Shown here: positions 16,489 to 25,246 of the stretch, piece by piece
Layout: each line of letters opens with the position of its first letter
How positions within the stretch are numbered: position 1 is the stretch's first letter
Source of the DNA: Gemmatimonadaceae bacterium
Lineage (GTDB): Bacteria > Gemmatimonadota > Gemmatimonadetes > Gemmatimonadales > Gemmatimonadaceae
Assembly (NCBI GenBank): GCA_020851455.1
Contig: JADZCT010000020.1
Location: 62,001-126,000 of the forward strand
Length of the DNA: 64,000 nucleotides
Direction: 5' to 3'
Translations under genes and position numbers: made by a program
The notes under the pieces: model-generated
Database searches by the model: none
Told to the model about the DNA's origin: nothing
The model's input: the letters and a program-made list of their open reading frames with translations, nothing else

Positions 16489-18282
16489 GTGGCCACGAAC
16501 GTCTCCGATCCCCAGTACTACCACAAGGTCGTTGATTGCCAGTGGGGTTGCCCCGCGCACACCAACGTCCCGGAGTACATCCGGCTCATCGCCCAGGGAA
16601 AGTACGCCGAGTCGTACCTCCTCAACCGGCAGGCAAACGTCTTCCCTGGCGTACTCGGCAGGACATGCGACAGGCCATGCGAGCCCGCATGCAGGCGCAG
16701 CCGCATTGATGGCAAGCCAGTGGCCATCTGCCGCCTCAAACGGGTGGCGTCGGACCTGAAGGGGGACATCGAGGAGTTCCTGCCGAAGGATCCCGGGTTC
16801 TCGAACGGCAAGCGCATCGCGCTGGTAGGCTGCGGTCCGTCGTCGCTCACTGTCGCCAACGACCTCCGCCCCCTCGGCTATGAGGTCACGATCTATGAGA
16901 AGCGCGACCAGTCCGGCGGGCTCATGCGGTGGAACATCCCGGCATTCCGGCTTCCGCCCGACGTGCTCGATTATGAGGTGAACGCCATTCTCGACACCGG
17001 CGTCGAGGTGAAGTACAACTCGCCGGTGACCTCGATGAAGGAACTGCTCGCTTCCGGGTTTGACGCCGTGTACGTGGGATCCGGCGCGCCTAAGGGCAAG
17101 GAGCTCGAGTTGCCCGGCCGTCACGACGGCAACGCGAAGAGCGTGATCCACATCGGGATCGAGTGGCTCGCTGGCGTGCACTTCGGCCACATCGAGAAGA
17201 TCGAGCCGCGCGTGCTGATCATTGGAGTCGGCAACACAGCCATGGATTGCTGCCGCACCGCCAGGCGCGTTGGCGCAAGCAGCGTGAAGGTCGTCGCGCG
17301 ACGCAACCGCAAGTACTTCAAGGCGAGCCCATGGGAGCTGGAGGACGCCGAGGAGGAACAGGTCGAGATCGTCGAGAACCACGCGCCGAAACGCTTCGTG
17401 TACGACCAGGGCATGCTCGTCGGCATGGAGTTCGAGCAGCTTGCGTGGACCGACGCACCCGATGGTACCCAGTCATCGAAGGTGCTTGGCACTACCATGA
17501 TCCCATGCGACGCCGTGATCCTCGCGATAGGCCAGGACAACTCGTTCCAGTGGATCGAGCGTGACATCGGCATCCAGTTCGACGGCAAGTGGGACATGCC
17601 CGTCGTGGACAAGACCACGCACCAGAGCACGCTGCCGGGCGTGTTCTTTGGCGGCGACGCCGCGTGGGGCCCCAGAAACATCATTTGGGCCGTGGAGCAT
17701 GGTCACCAGGCAGCAATCTCGATCCACCAGTACTGCGAAGGCGAGTCCGTGAAGGAGCGGCCCGCCTACGGGATGAACCTCGTCAGCGCCAAGGTCGGTA
17801 TGCACGCGTGGTCGTACAGCAACGACTACAACCCGTCGCCGCGGCAGAAAATGCAGCACGAGGAGCTCGTAAAGCGGTTCGAGAGCGTACACACTGAGGT
17901 CGAGCTTGGCTTCACGCCCGAGCAGACCGCGCGTGAGGTGGAGCGGTGCCTCAACTGCGACATCGAGACTTACTTCACCGGCCCGCTCTGCATCGAGTGC
18001 GACGCCTGCGTTGACATCTGTCCGACGAACTGCCTCACGATCACCGGCGCGGGCGACGAGGCCGACCTTCGCACGCGCCTCTCGGCGCCGGCGAGGAACC
18101 TCGACCAGGCCCTCTACGTTTCCGACGCCCTCCCGCAGACCAGGCGCGTGATGGTGAAAGACGAGGACCTCTGCCTCCACTGCGGGCTCTGCGCCGAGCG
18201 CTGCCCCACCGCCGCGTGGGACATGCGCAAGTTCGAGCTGATAGTCCCGCTTGCCTCATCGAGGGCGCACGCCACGGCATAG
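16489..18282 (+). CDS. FAD/NAD(P) oxidoreductase (GltD-like) with C-terminal 2x[4Fe-4S] ferredoxin domain
   Basis: 597 residues from a GTG. The N-terminal region has the Cys pattern CQWGC ... CDRPCEPAC seen in glutamate-synthase small subunits, which binds [4Fe-4S] clusters. An FAD-binding GCGPSSLTVANDL motif starts near residue 108, and an NAD(P)-binding GVGNTAMDCCRTARR motif near residue 245. The C-terminus carries two ferredoxin-type clusters: CIECDACVDICPTNC (about 501-515) and CLHCGLCAERCP (about 561-572). It sits 77 bases before genes for a 2-oxoacid:ferredoxin oxidoreductase. The likely role is to pass electrons between that enzyme's low-potential clusters and NAD(P)H, acting as its built-in ferredoxin and ferredoxin:NAD(P) reductase. 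That role is inferred from domains and context; a separate glutamate synthase large subunit is not present nearby. Confidence 0.9.
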   Translation: MATNVSDPQYYHKVVDCQWGCPAHTNVPEYIRLIAQGKYAESYLLNRQANVFPGVLGRTCDRPCEPACRRSRIDGKPVAICRLKRVASDLKGDIEEFLPKDPGFSNGKRIALVGCGPSSLTVANDLRPLGYEVTIYEKRDQSGGLMRWNIPAFRLPPDVLDYEVNAILDTGVEVKYNSPVTSMKELLASGFDAVYVGSGAPKGKELELPGRHDGNAKSVIHIGIEWLAGVHFGHIEKIEPRVLIIGVGNTAMDCCRTARRVGASSVKVVARRNRKYFKASPWELEDAEEEQVEIVENHAPKRFVYDQGMLVGMEFEQLAWTDAPDGTQSSKVLGTTMIPCDAVILAIGQDNSFQWIERDIGIQFDGKWDMPVVDKTTHQSTLPGVFFGGDAAWGPRNIIWAVEHGHQAAISIHQYCEGESVKERPAYGMNLVSAKVGMHAWSYSNDYNPSPRQKMQHEELVKRFESVHTEVELGFTPEQTAREVERCLNCDIETYFTGPLCIECDACVDICPTNCLTITGAGDEADLRTRLSAPARNLDQALYVSDALPQTRRVMVKDEDLCLHCGLCAERCPTAAWDMRKFELIVPLASSRAHATA

Positions 18283-18359
18283 CGCACCATCGCGTACGCC
18301 CATCGCCGGCAACGCGCGGCGCACGCGCATCGCAATCGGCATCACTTACCACCAGCGAC

Positions 18360-20156
18360 ATGTCACAAGTCAACGACTTTGCATTCAAGATCGCGACGGT
18401 GAACGGAACGGGCTCGGCATCGGCAAATACGCTGCTGATGACGTCCATCTTCCGCATGGGAATCCCCGTCACCGGCAAGAACATCTTCCCGTCCAATATC
18501 CAGGGGCTGCCCACCTGGTACGAGATCCGCGTGAGCGGCGACGGCTGGAACGCGCGCCGCGCGCAGATTGACCTCGTGGTCGCGATGAACCCCGAGACGT
18601 ACAAAAAGGACATCGCCTCGGTCACGGCGGGCGGGTACCTGATCTACGATTCGTCGTGGCCGCTTCCGGCCGACCTCGTGCGCGAGGACATTACGATCCT
18701 CGGCGTCCCGTGCGGGAAGATGTGCGTCGAGGCCTTCGAGCGCGACCGCGACCGCGTGCTGCTCCGCAACATCGTCTACGCCGGCGCAGTCGCCGCACTG
18801 CTCGACATTGACATGAACGTCGTTGACGAGCTGCTCAAGGAAACCTACGGACGGAAGCCCAAGCTGCTCGATGCCAACCACACCGCCGTGCGGCTCGGGT
18901 ACGACTACACCAGAGCCAACCTCCAGTGTCCGCTCCCGATCCGGCTCGAGCGGCTCGACAAGACTAAGGACTGCATCCTCATAGACGGCAACACCGCGTT
19001 TGGACTTGGCGCCGTCTTTGCCGGCGCAACCGTTGGCGGCTGGTATCCCATCACGCCGTCAACCGCAATGATGGACGCGTTCGCGAACTTCTGCAAGAAG
19101 TACCGCACCACGCCCGATGGCGAGAAGAACTACATCGTCATCCAGGCCGAGGACGAGCTTGCCGCGGCAGGCATCGTGATTGGCGCGAACTGGGCCGGCG
19201 CGCGCGCGTTCACGTCCACGTCCGGGCCCGGCATCTCGCTGATGCAGGAGTTCATCGGGCTCGCGTACTACGCCGAGATCCCGTCGGTTTTCGTGAACGT
19301 GCAACGAACTGGCCCCAGTACGGGCATGCCCACGCGTACGCAGCAGGCCGACCTCTTCTCGTGCGCCTACGCCTCGCACGGCGACACGAAGCACATCTGC
19401 CTCTACCCATCGGACCCGAAGGAACTCTTCGACATGGCGCCCGTCGCGTTCGACCTCGCCGAGCGCTTCCAGACGCCCGTGTTCGTGCTGTCGGATCTCG
19501 ACATCGGCATGAACGACTGGATGGTCCCGAAGTTCACGTGGAACGACGGCTACGTCCCGGACCGTGGCAATATGCTCACCGCGGATGACGTGGAGAAGCT
19601 CGGCAAGTGGGGGCGCTACCAGGACACAGGCGGCGGAATTCCATCGCGTACGCTCCCCGGCAGCGGCGGCAAGGGCGCGTACTTCACGCGCGGCTCCGGC
19701 CATAACCTCAACGCCGCGTACACCGAAGACTCCGCCGAATACCGCGCCGTGGTGGACCGCATAGCGCTCAAGTTCACGACCGCCGCCGGCGAAGTGCCCA
19801 GGGCGGTGATTGAGAAAGCGCCAGGCGGCTCCGACATCGGAATCATCGCCATCGGCAGCACTAACGGCGCGGTTCGCGAGGCGATTGACCGGCTCGCGAA
19901 ACAGGGAGTCTCATGCGACTACTGCCGTATCCGCGCGTTCCCGTTTGGCGCCGATGTCGTCGAGTTCCTCGAGTCGCACGAGAAGGTCTTCGTGGTCGAG
20001 CAGAACCGCGACGCGCAGCTTCGCTCGATGATCGGCATCGAGACCGGCACGCCATTCAGCAAGATGATTTCCGTACTCGATTACGGCGGCCTCCCGCTCG
20101 TCCCGCGCGTGGTGGTTGACGCCGTCGTCGCACAGATGGCAGGAGTGCAGCAATGA
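18360..20156 (+). CDS. korA: 2-oxoacid:ferredoxin oxidoreductase, fused gamma-alpha subunit
   Basis: 598 residues. The ATG at 18360 (MSQVNDFAFKIATVNGTG) begins exactly at the gamma domain. Residues 1-190 are the gamma domain (NGTGSASANTLLMTSIFRMG). Residues about 200-598 are the alpha domain with GNTAFGLGAVFAGATVGGWY, PITPSTAMMDAF and VQRTGPSTGMPTRTQQADL, the last being the CoA/substrate-side signature of 2-oxoglutarate-type enzymes. With the beta subunit it would decarboxylate a 2-oxoacid, probably 2-oxoglutarate, to the acyl-CoA and reduce ferredoxin; in aerobes this replaces or supplements the 2-oxoglutarate dehydrogenase of the citric acid cycle. The exact substrate is inferred. Its stop overlaps the beta-subunit start (ATGA), indicating translational coupling. 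Confidence 0.93.
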   Translation: MSQVNDFAFKIATVNGTGSASANTLLMTSIFRMGIPVTGKNIFPSNIQGLPTWYEIRVSGDGWNARRAQIDLVVAMNPETYKKDIASVTAGGYLIYDSSWPLPADLVREDITILGVPCGKMCVEAFERDRDRVLLRNIVYAGAVAALLDIDMNVVDELLKETYGRKPKLLDANHTAVRLGYDYTRANLQCPLPIRLERLDKTKDCILIDGNTAFGLGAVFAGATVGGWYPITPSTAMMDAFANFCKKYRTTPDGEKNYIVIQAEDELAAAGIVIGANWAGARAFTSTSGPGISLMQEFIGLAYYAEIPSVFVNVQRTGPSTGMPTRTQQADLFSCAYASHGDTKHICLYPSDPKELFDMAPVAFDLAERFQTPVFVLSDLDIGMNDWMVPKFTWNDGYVPDRGNMLTADDVEKLGKWGRYQDTGGGIPSRTLPGSGGKGAYFTRGSGHNLNAAYTEDSAEYRAVVDRIALKFTTAAGEVPRAVIEKAPGGSDIGIIAIGSTNGAVREAIDRLAKQGVSCDYCRIRAFPFGADVVEFLESHEKVFVVEQNRDAQLRSMIGIETGTPFSKMISVLDYGGLPLVPRVVVDAVVAQMAGVQQ

Positions 20157-21211
20157 CCAGCATCGCCAAGCCGCCAGTCAGGCATCCCAGTCTCGGGAAA
20201 AACGCACTCGGCTTCACCCGGCGCGACTACGAGGGTGCGATGAGCACGCTCTGCGCCGGCTGTGGACACGATTCCGTCACCGCCGCGCTCATCCAGGCCT
20301 TCTGGGAGCTCGATGTGCCGCCACACCGCGCCGCCAAGATGAGCGGTATCGGCTGCTCATCCAAGACCACCGCGTATTTCATGAAGCAGTCGCACGGCTT
20401 CAACAGCGTGCACGGCCGCATGCCTTCTCTCACCACCGGCGCCAACGCTGCCAACCGCGACCTCATGTACATCGGGATCAGCGGCGACGGCGACTCGCTC
20501 TCCATCGGGCTTGGGCAGTTCTGCCACGCCATCAGGCGCAACGTGCAGATGCTCTATCTGCTCGAGAACAACGGCGTGTACGGCCTCACCAAGGGGCAAT
20601 TCTCGGCCAGCGCCGACGTCGGCAGCACGTCGAAGAAGGGCGAGCCCAACATCCAGAAACCGATTGATCCCGCGCTGCTTGCGCTCTCGCTGGGCGCAAC
20701 GTTCGTCGCGCGCTCGTTCAGCGGCGACAAGGCGCACCTCGTACCCATCCTCAAAGCCGGGCTCAAGCACAACGGATTCGCGTTCATTGACATCATCAGC
20801 CCCTGCGTGAGCTTCAACGACCACGAGGGCTCAACCAAGAGCTACAAGCACACCCGGGAACACGAAGTTGACCTCGCACCGGTCGATTTCGTACCGCTCA
20901 GGCGCGAGATCACCGCCAAACAGGGCCCCGATGCCGGCGTGACCAGCGTGACCATGCACGACGGCAGCATCCTCCGGTTCAGAAAGACGGCCAGGGAGTA
21001 CGACCCCACCGATCGCGGCGCCGCCGCTTCGCACGTGCGCGCGTGCTCCGAGCGTGGCGAGGTCGCCACCGGACTCCTCTACGTGGAGGAGGGCGGTGAG
21101 GAGATGCACGCGCTGAACCGCACGGTCGCGAAGCCGCTGGTGGAACTGCCGTTTGAGGAGCTGTGCCCGGGGAACGCCCGGCTACAGGAGTTGATGGCGG
21201 AGTACCGGTAG
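20153..21211 (+). CDS. korB: 2-oxoacid:ferredoxin oxidoreductase, beta subunit (thiamine-diphosphate binding)
   Basis: 352 residues, starting on the ATGA overlap with the alpha gene. A Cys pair CAGCGHDSV (residues 34-37) contributes to the [4Fe-4S] cluster. ISGDGDSLSIGLG and LLENNGVYGLTKGQFSA form the GDG-NN thiamine-diphosphate and magnesium motif. Together with the upstream subunit it forms the catalytic heterodimer or its dimer. Conserved segments SGIGCSSKTTAYF and HGRMPSLTTGANAANRDL are typical of the KorB type. The three-gene unit 16489-21211 lacks a separate delta (ferredoxin) gene, which the first protein's ferredoxin domain could replace. About 100 bases without a gene follow before the DUF4412 gene. 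Confidence 0.93.
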   Translation: MTSIAKPPVRHPSLGKNALGFTRRDYEGAMSTLCAGCGHDSVTAALIQAFWELDVPPHRAAKMSGIGCSSKTTAYFMKQSHGFNSVHGRMPSLTTGANAANRDLMYIGISGDGDSLSIGLGQFCHAIRRNVQMLYLLENNGVYGLTKGQFSASADVGSTSKKGEPNIQKPIDPALLALSLGATFVARSFSGDKAHLVPILKAGLKHNGFAFIDIISPCVSFNDHEGSTKSYKHTREHEVDLAPVDFVPLRREITAKQGPDAGVTSVTMHDGSILRFRKTAREYDPTDRGAAASHVRACSERGEVATGLLYVEEGGEEMHALNRTVAKPLVELPFEELCPGNARLQELMAEYR

Positions 21212-21308
21212 CGAGCCGGACCAGCCGAGGCCCGCGGGCGGCAGCCACCGCCTTGCACCTCCAGCCCGGGGCGCTAACTTCGACTGCCTACGCGCCTTCG
21301 GAGGGTCA

Positions 21309-22229
21309 ATGCGCACCGTGTCCAGGCTCACAATCGCCGCGGCGCTGTTAGCCGCAACCGGCGGTACCGCTTCAGCCCAGCTTGGTGGCTTGGGCAAGCG
21401 GATTGGCGATGCCATCAACAAGAAGGTTGACGAGAAAGTCTCGAAGAAGATTGACGAGTTCGCCCAGAAGCTCGTTGACCAGGCCTTCGACTCGATGTTC
21501 GTCGGCGGCACGCCGGGGTCGAAGGGCGGCGGTGGCTCGTTCTCCCTGATCCCGAACGCGACCACCGAGGCACACTACAACTTCGACGTGGTCATCACCT
21601 ACGAGATCGAGGGCACCAACAAGCAGGGCAAGGCCCAGGACAAGGCGAACCTCATCATGAACTTCGCGAAGGGCCAGCCGTACATGGGCACCCGCATAGT
21701 CCCGCAGAACAACAGCGCGGACAAGAACGAGGCGTTCATAATTTTTGATGCGAAGAACCAGGCCATGGTGATGCTGATGCAGTCCGACAAGGACAAGTTC
21801 TCGATGGCCTACGGCTGGAAGGACGCAGCACGCTACGCGAGCGCAGGTGAAGCCCATGCCGATACGGCTCGCGCGTCGGAAGGAGACGTGAAGGTCGGCG
21901 ACGTGAAGTACACCCGCATCGGCACGAAAAAGATCGCGGGTTATGACGCCGAGGGTTACCGGGCCGAGTCGAAGGACGGCACGGTGGACATATGGGTTTC
22001 GCGCGACCCCGCAATCGCGTATGGCGGCTTCATGGGCGCCACGTCATCCATGCGCCAGCTGAAGTCCATTCCGGCGGACCAGCCAGTCGGCATGATGCTC
22101 GAGGCGCTGTCCACCGACAAGGACGGCAGCAAAGGGCACGTCGTCGTCACGAACATCAATACCAGGGCGAACGTCCGGATTGACATGGCGGACTATCCGC
22201 CGGTCGGCAAGGCGCAGGACAAGAAATAG
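21309..22229 (+). CDS. Exported DUF4412-type protein
   Basis: 306 residues, start supported by a GGAGGG site five bases before the ATG. A signal peptide ends near residue 24 (GTASAQ). An amphipathic, Lys/Asp-rich helix follows (KRIGDAINKKVDEKVSKKID). The rest is beta-rich with AHYNFDVVITYEIEGTN, DKNEAFIIFDAKNQAMVML and KKIAGYDAEGYRAESKDG, the layout of DUF4412 proteins. These are periplasmic, structurally akin to LolA/LolB-type beta barrels, and lack known activity. It is probably a single-gene unit that ends at the shared hairpin with the EamA gene. Confidence 0.75.
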   Translation: MRTVSRLTIAAALLAATGGTASAQLGGLGKRIGDAINKKVDEKVSKKIDEFAQKLVDQAFDSMFVGGTPGSKGGGGSFSLIPNATTEAHYNFDVVITYEIEGTNKQGKAQDKANLIMNFAKGQPYMGTRIVPQNNSADKNEAFIIFDAKNQAMVMLMQSDKDKFSMAYGWKDAARYASAGEAHADTARASEGDVKVGDVKYTRIGTKKIAGYDAEGYRAESKDGTVDIWVSRDPAIAYGGFMGATSSMRQLKSIPADQPVGMMLEALSTDKDGSKGHVVVTNINTRANVRIDMADYPPVGKAQDKK

Positions 22230-22243
22230 CGGTGACCCGGCGG

Positions 22244-23212
22244 CTACGCCCCCGCGCCCGTTGCAGGCGCGGGGGCGTGGCCCCACGCCGACACGAGCAC
22301 GCCGGCGACGATCATCACGACCGCGAGCGCCGCCATCGTACCGAACGTCTCGCCAAGGAGGAGCCGCCCCAGTATCGCTGCAACCACGGGTTGCAGGAGC
22401 ACGTAGATCGCCACGGTTGACGACTTCGCCGTCGCCAGCGCCCAGGTGTTCAGCAGGTAAGGCACCGCGGTCGCGCCGATCGTCACGAACCCCACGCTCG
22501 CCCAGCCCACTGGAGTCATCCCGGCAACGACTGCATCGCGCACTCCCGGGTATCCAATCGGCGCAATCGTGAACCCGGCGAAGAGAAACATCCACGTCGC
22601 AACGACCAGCGCATCGTGCCGCGCGACTATCTCGCGCGTAAGGACGAGAAACAACGAGTACGCCGCGGAGCAGACGAGTAGCAGCACGTTGCCCAGCATC
22701 GCGCTGGACGAAAGCGTCATGCCGCCGCGTGGCAGGATGATCACGAGCGCGCCAGCGAGGCCGAGTGTGATACCGGCGAGATCCGCCGCCGTCGCGCGCT
22801 CACGCTTCAGGAACACCGCAAACGCCAGCGTCACGACCGGAATCGTCACGAGAATGATGGAGGCGTTTGTCGCCGATGAACGCGCGAGCCCCTCGAGGAA
22901 GGCCGTCTGGTTGATCGAGATCCCGAGCAGCCCATAAATAAAGAGCTGCCAGTAGTCGCGCGACCGGAGCCGTGGCGCCGCTGGCCTCCCGGGTCTCGAC
23001 AGCAGCGCGGTTCCGAGGATGGCCGCCGTTCCCCACACGCGAAAGAACACGAAGCCGAGCGGCGAGATCTCACGAAGCGCGACCTTCGCAGCCACGTAGT
23101 TGACGCCGAAGAGGAGCTGGACGAGCAATAGCGCGGCGTGCACGAGCCAGGTGGGCGGCCGTCGCAAGCTCAGGGATGGCTTCGTGACGCTGACGTCGGG
23201 TTGTTGCGGCAT
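22244..23212 (-). CDS. EamA/DMT-superfamily permease
   Basis: 322 residues. The ATG at 23212 is chosen over a longer frame because it leaves a short cytosolic tail before the first membrane span. About ten hydrophobic helices fall into two EamA repeats: residues about 20-145 (LLVQLLFGVNYVAAKVALRE, FFRVWGTAAILG, ISINQTAFLEGLARSSATN) and 160-305 (LLLVCSAAYSLFLVLTREI, NTWALATAKSSTVAIYVLLQ). The second has the conserved end VAAILGRLLLGETFG. Members export metabolites such as amino acids or nucleotide-sugar intermediates. The cargo cannot be predicted. It is divergent from the next gene, 77 bases away. Confidence 0.9.
   Translation of the reverse strand: MPQQPDVSVTKPSLSLRRPPTWLVHAALLLVQLLFGVNYVAAKVALREISPLGFVFFRVWGTAAILGTALLSRPGRPAAPRLRSRDYWQLFIYGLLGISINQTAFLEGLARSSATNASIILVTIPVVTLAFAVFLKRERATAADLAGITLGLAGALVIILPRGGMTLSSSAMLGNVLLLVCSAAYSLFLVLTREIVARHDALVVATWMFLFAGFTIAPIGYPGVRDAVVAGMTPVGWASVGFVTIGATAVPYLLNTWALATAKSSTVAIYVLLQPVVAAILGRLLLGETFGTMAALAVVMIVAGVLVSAWGHAPAPATGAGA
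22246..22278. terminator. Bidirectional hairpin overlapping the end of the EamA gene
   Basis: Perfect 13-bp stem ACGCCCCCGCGCC/GGCGCGGGGGCGT with a 7-base loop. It lies 16 bases after the DUF4412 stop on the plus strand. On the minus strand it forms the last codons (PAPATGAGA-Stop) of the permease gene. Convergent placement suggests it terminates both transcripts. There is no T tract. Confidence 0.65.
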
Positions 23213-23289
23213 TCGACGGTGGGAGTGTAACACACGGGATGGCCTGGCCGGGTTCCGGAACCCGGCCGGCCAGGCGTATCTTCTGCGCA

Positions 23290-24417
23290 ATGAGCCCTGC
23301 CAGGATCAGCCGCCTGCCCGTGACTTCTGCGCTTGCTGCCTTGCTGGCGGTGGCCGCGCTCGCGCCACCCTGCGCGGTCGCCCAGACGCCGGCACGGCTG
23401 TCAAACGCCCAGTTTGCCGCGCTCAGCGCCCGGCTCTCCGAATCGGCGGGTTACTTCGATACCGACAACCTCATCTCGAACGAAGATTCGTATCTGCACG
23501 CAGTCTCCCAGTTACGAAGAGAGCGCGTGGAGGGAGGCACCTACATCGGTGTCGGGCCTGACCAGAACTTCTCGTACATCGCGGCGACCCGCCCCAACGT
23601 CGCGTTCATCGTGGACATCAGGCGCGACAACCTCCTCGAGCACCTGCTTTTCAAGGCATCATTCGCACTCTCGCGCAACCGCGCCGACTACCTCGCCCTC
23701 CTGTTCGGAAGGCAGCAGCCACACGACACCGCCGGCTGGAGCGCAAAGCCGGTTGACAGCCTGATCGCGTGGGTAAGCTCAGCGCCACGCGACTCCGTCG
23801 GTACGGCGCGGCTGCTCACCATGGTTCGCGGCTCTTCCCTCAGGATCTCGACTGACGATGCGGCTTACATCGCTCGCATTCTCGCGACGTTTGCCGCCGA
23901 GGGTCCGGCACTCAAGTTCAACTCGTTTGGACGCGCGCCGGCTCCGTACTACCCGGACTATGGCCGGCTCGCCTCCGAGCGGGATCGCGACGGCGCGCAG
24001 TCGAGTTTTCTTGCGAGCGAGCAGGCGTTCCGCGTGGTCAAGAACCTCGAGGACAGGAATCTCGTGATCCCCGCGGTGGGCAATCTTGCAGGTGTGCGCA
24101 CCATCGCGGCAATCGGGGCATGGATGCGCGACAACGATGAGGCCTTGTCGGCGTTCTACACGTCAAACGTGGAGCAATATCTCTTCCGCGACGGTGGGTT
24201 CGATGCGTTCGCGTCGAACGTCGTGGCCCTGCCGAGGGCGCCAAACGCAGTCATCATCAGGAGTTGCTTCACCTGTCTGGGCGTGCACCCTGCCGCGTTG
24301 CCCGGCTACCACGCGGTCCAGCTCGTCCAGCGGCTCGCGCAGTTCGCCGAAATGAAGGACCTCGGGCAGCTCACGTCCTACAGGTCGCTGATTTCAACGG
24401 GATACGTCAGGCCCTGA
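23290..24417 (+). CDS. Exported conserved protein, possible methyltransferase-fold (LIC_10091-like)
   Basis: 375 residues from the ATG at 23290, which starts a signal peptide (TSALAALLAVAALAPPCAVAQ). The mature part begins AQFAALSARLSE, then SAGYFDTDNLISNEDSYL, YIGVGPDQNFSYIAATRP and AFIVDIRRDNLLEHLLFKA. The Gly loop followed by a strand ending in Asp-Ile-Arg resembles the nucleotide or SAM-binding start of a Rossmann methyltransferase fold, and I recall similar segments in a Leptospira-type family of unknown function. No catalytic role can be given. The last 24 bases overlap the 3' end of the convergent gene. The hypothesis is weak; the gene itself is well supported by coding pattern and signal peptide. 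Confidence 0.7.
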   Translation: MSPARISRLPVTSALAALLAVAALAPPCAVAQTPARLSNAQFAALSARLSESAGYFDTDNLISNEDSYLHAVSQLRRERVEGGTYIGVGPDQNFSYIAATRPNVAFIVDIRRDNLLEHLLFKASFALSRNRADYLALLFGRQQPHDTAGWSAKPVDSLIAWVSSAPRDSVGTARLLTMVRGSSLRISTDDAAYIARILATFAAEGPALKFNSFGRAPAPYYPDYGRLASERDRDGAQSSFLASEQAFRVVKNLEDRNLVIPAVGNLAGVRTIAAIGAWMRDNDEALSAFYTSNVEQYLFRDGGFDAFASNVVALPRAPNAVIIRSCFTCLGVHPAALPGYHAVQLVQRLAQFAEMKDLGQLTSYRSLISTGYVRP

Positions 24418-24942
24418 CCGCAGGCGTTTGTTCACCGCCGCGACGATCTTCTCCTCGAGTCCACCGGTCGAAAAACACCCGTGTGCGCCGCGTCGGGCGC
24501 CGCTCGCGTCCACCCCGCTGGCCGTGGCCGCGAGGCCGAGCGCCGTACCGCCAGCGGTGTCTGGCCTCACCCAGGCGGCAACGGCAATACTGAGGCGGTA
24601 GGTGTCGGCGTTCGGCGCACCTACCGAGGAGTCACCGCAGTTGAATGACCGGGCCATGGCCGCATCGGCGATCCGGCGGCTCCGCTCGAATAGACCCGTG
24701 GCGATGATGCCGACTTTGCTGTCGGTGTTCGCAACAGGCAGCCCCAAGTCGCCGAAGGCCTGCTGCACAGCCGAATAGACGGCCCCCGGATGGGCCGCGA
24801 TACGATGGTCTTGCCGCAGGGAATCAAGCAGCACCGGCGATGGCCACGCGGAGAGTGTCACGTAGATCCCCTGCCCGGAACTGGCAGCACTCGTCACGAG
24901 CGTAATTATCACAACAATAACGTATCTGTAACGCGACACCAT
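24394..24942 (-). CDS. Small exported protein of unknown function
   Basis: 182 residues from the ATG at 24942, which gives a signal peptide (VIVVIITLVTSAASSGQ). The mature region includes HPGAVYSAVQQAFGDLGLPV and KVGIIATGLFERSRRI, a pattern seen in small outer-membrane-associated or DUF3576/NlpC-like lipoproteins, but without a lipobox. The segments SFNCGDSSVGAPNADTY and RRGAHGCFSTGGLEEK hold two Cys that could form a disulfide. I do not recognise the family. Its 5' end is noticeably AT-richer than its neighbours. Convergent overlap of 24 bases with the preceding gene. Confidence 0.65.
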   Translation of the reverse strand: MVSRYRYVIVVIITLVTSAASSGQGIYVTLSAWPSPVLLDSLRQDHRIAAHPGAVYSAVQQAFGDLGLPVANTDSKVGIIATGLFERSRRIADAAMARSFNCGDSSVGAPNADTYRLSIAVAAWVRPDTAGGTALGLAATASGVDASGARRGAHGCFSTGGLEEKIVAAVNKRLRSGPDVSR

Positions 24943-25157
24943 AGCGCGATTTCCTCGATATACGCCGAGAGTTGACTCCCTCGGGCGACGGTTGAACAGC
25001 AGCCCCAGTTGCACCACCGGCTATCACCTCGCCCTACGCACATATTCACACTGCATTCTCGGCAGGAGTCAACGCGCTGACCAGCCGCCGGCCAGCGTGA
25101 AAACGCCCTGCCACAAGGTGCGCACAGCAAAATTCCTCATATACCGCAATGAAAAAC

Positions 25158-25186
25158 TTGTCGAACAGGTGGCGAATACATACAAT
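25158..25186 (+). promoter_or_regulatory. Sigma70-like promoter of the mobile mystery A/B pair
   Basis: TTGTCG (25158-25163), 17 bases, TACAAT (25181-25186), about 60 bases before the ATG. Nine of twelve consensus positions match. A CCGGC-6-GCCGG inverted repeat (25207-25222) just downstream could be the operator for autoregulation by the HTH protein. The rest of the 304-base gap 24943-25246 is unusually AT-rich for this window and holds no gene that I can see. Confidence 0.55.
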
Positions 25187-25246
25187 AGTCTTGCCAAGTG
25201 CGCATGCCGGCACTGTAGCCGGACCACCGCTCGGAGCTGCAGGATA

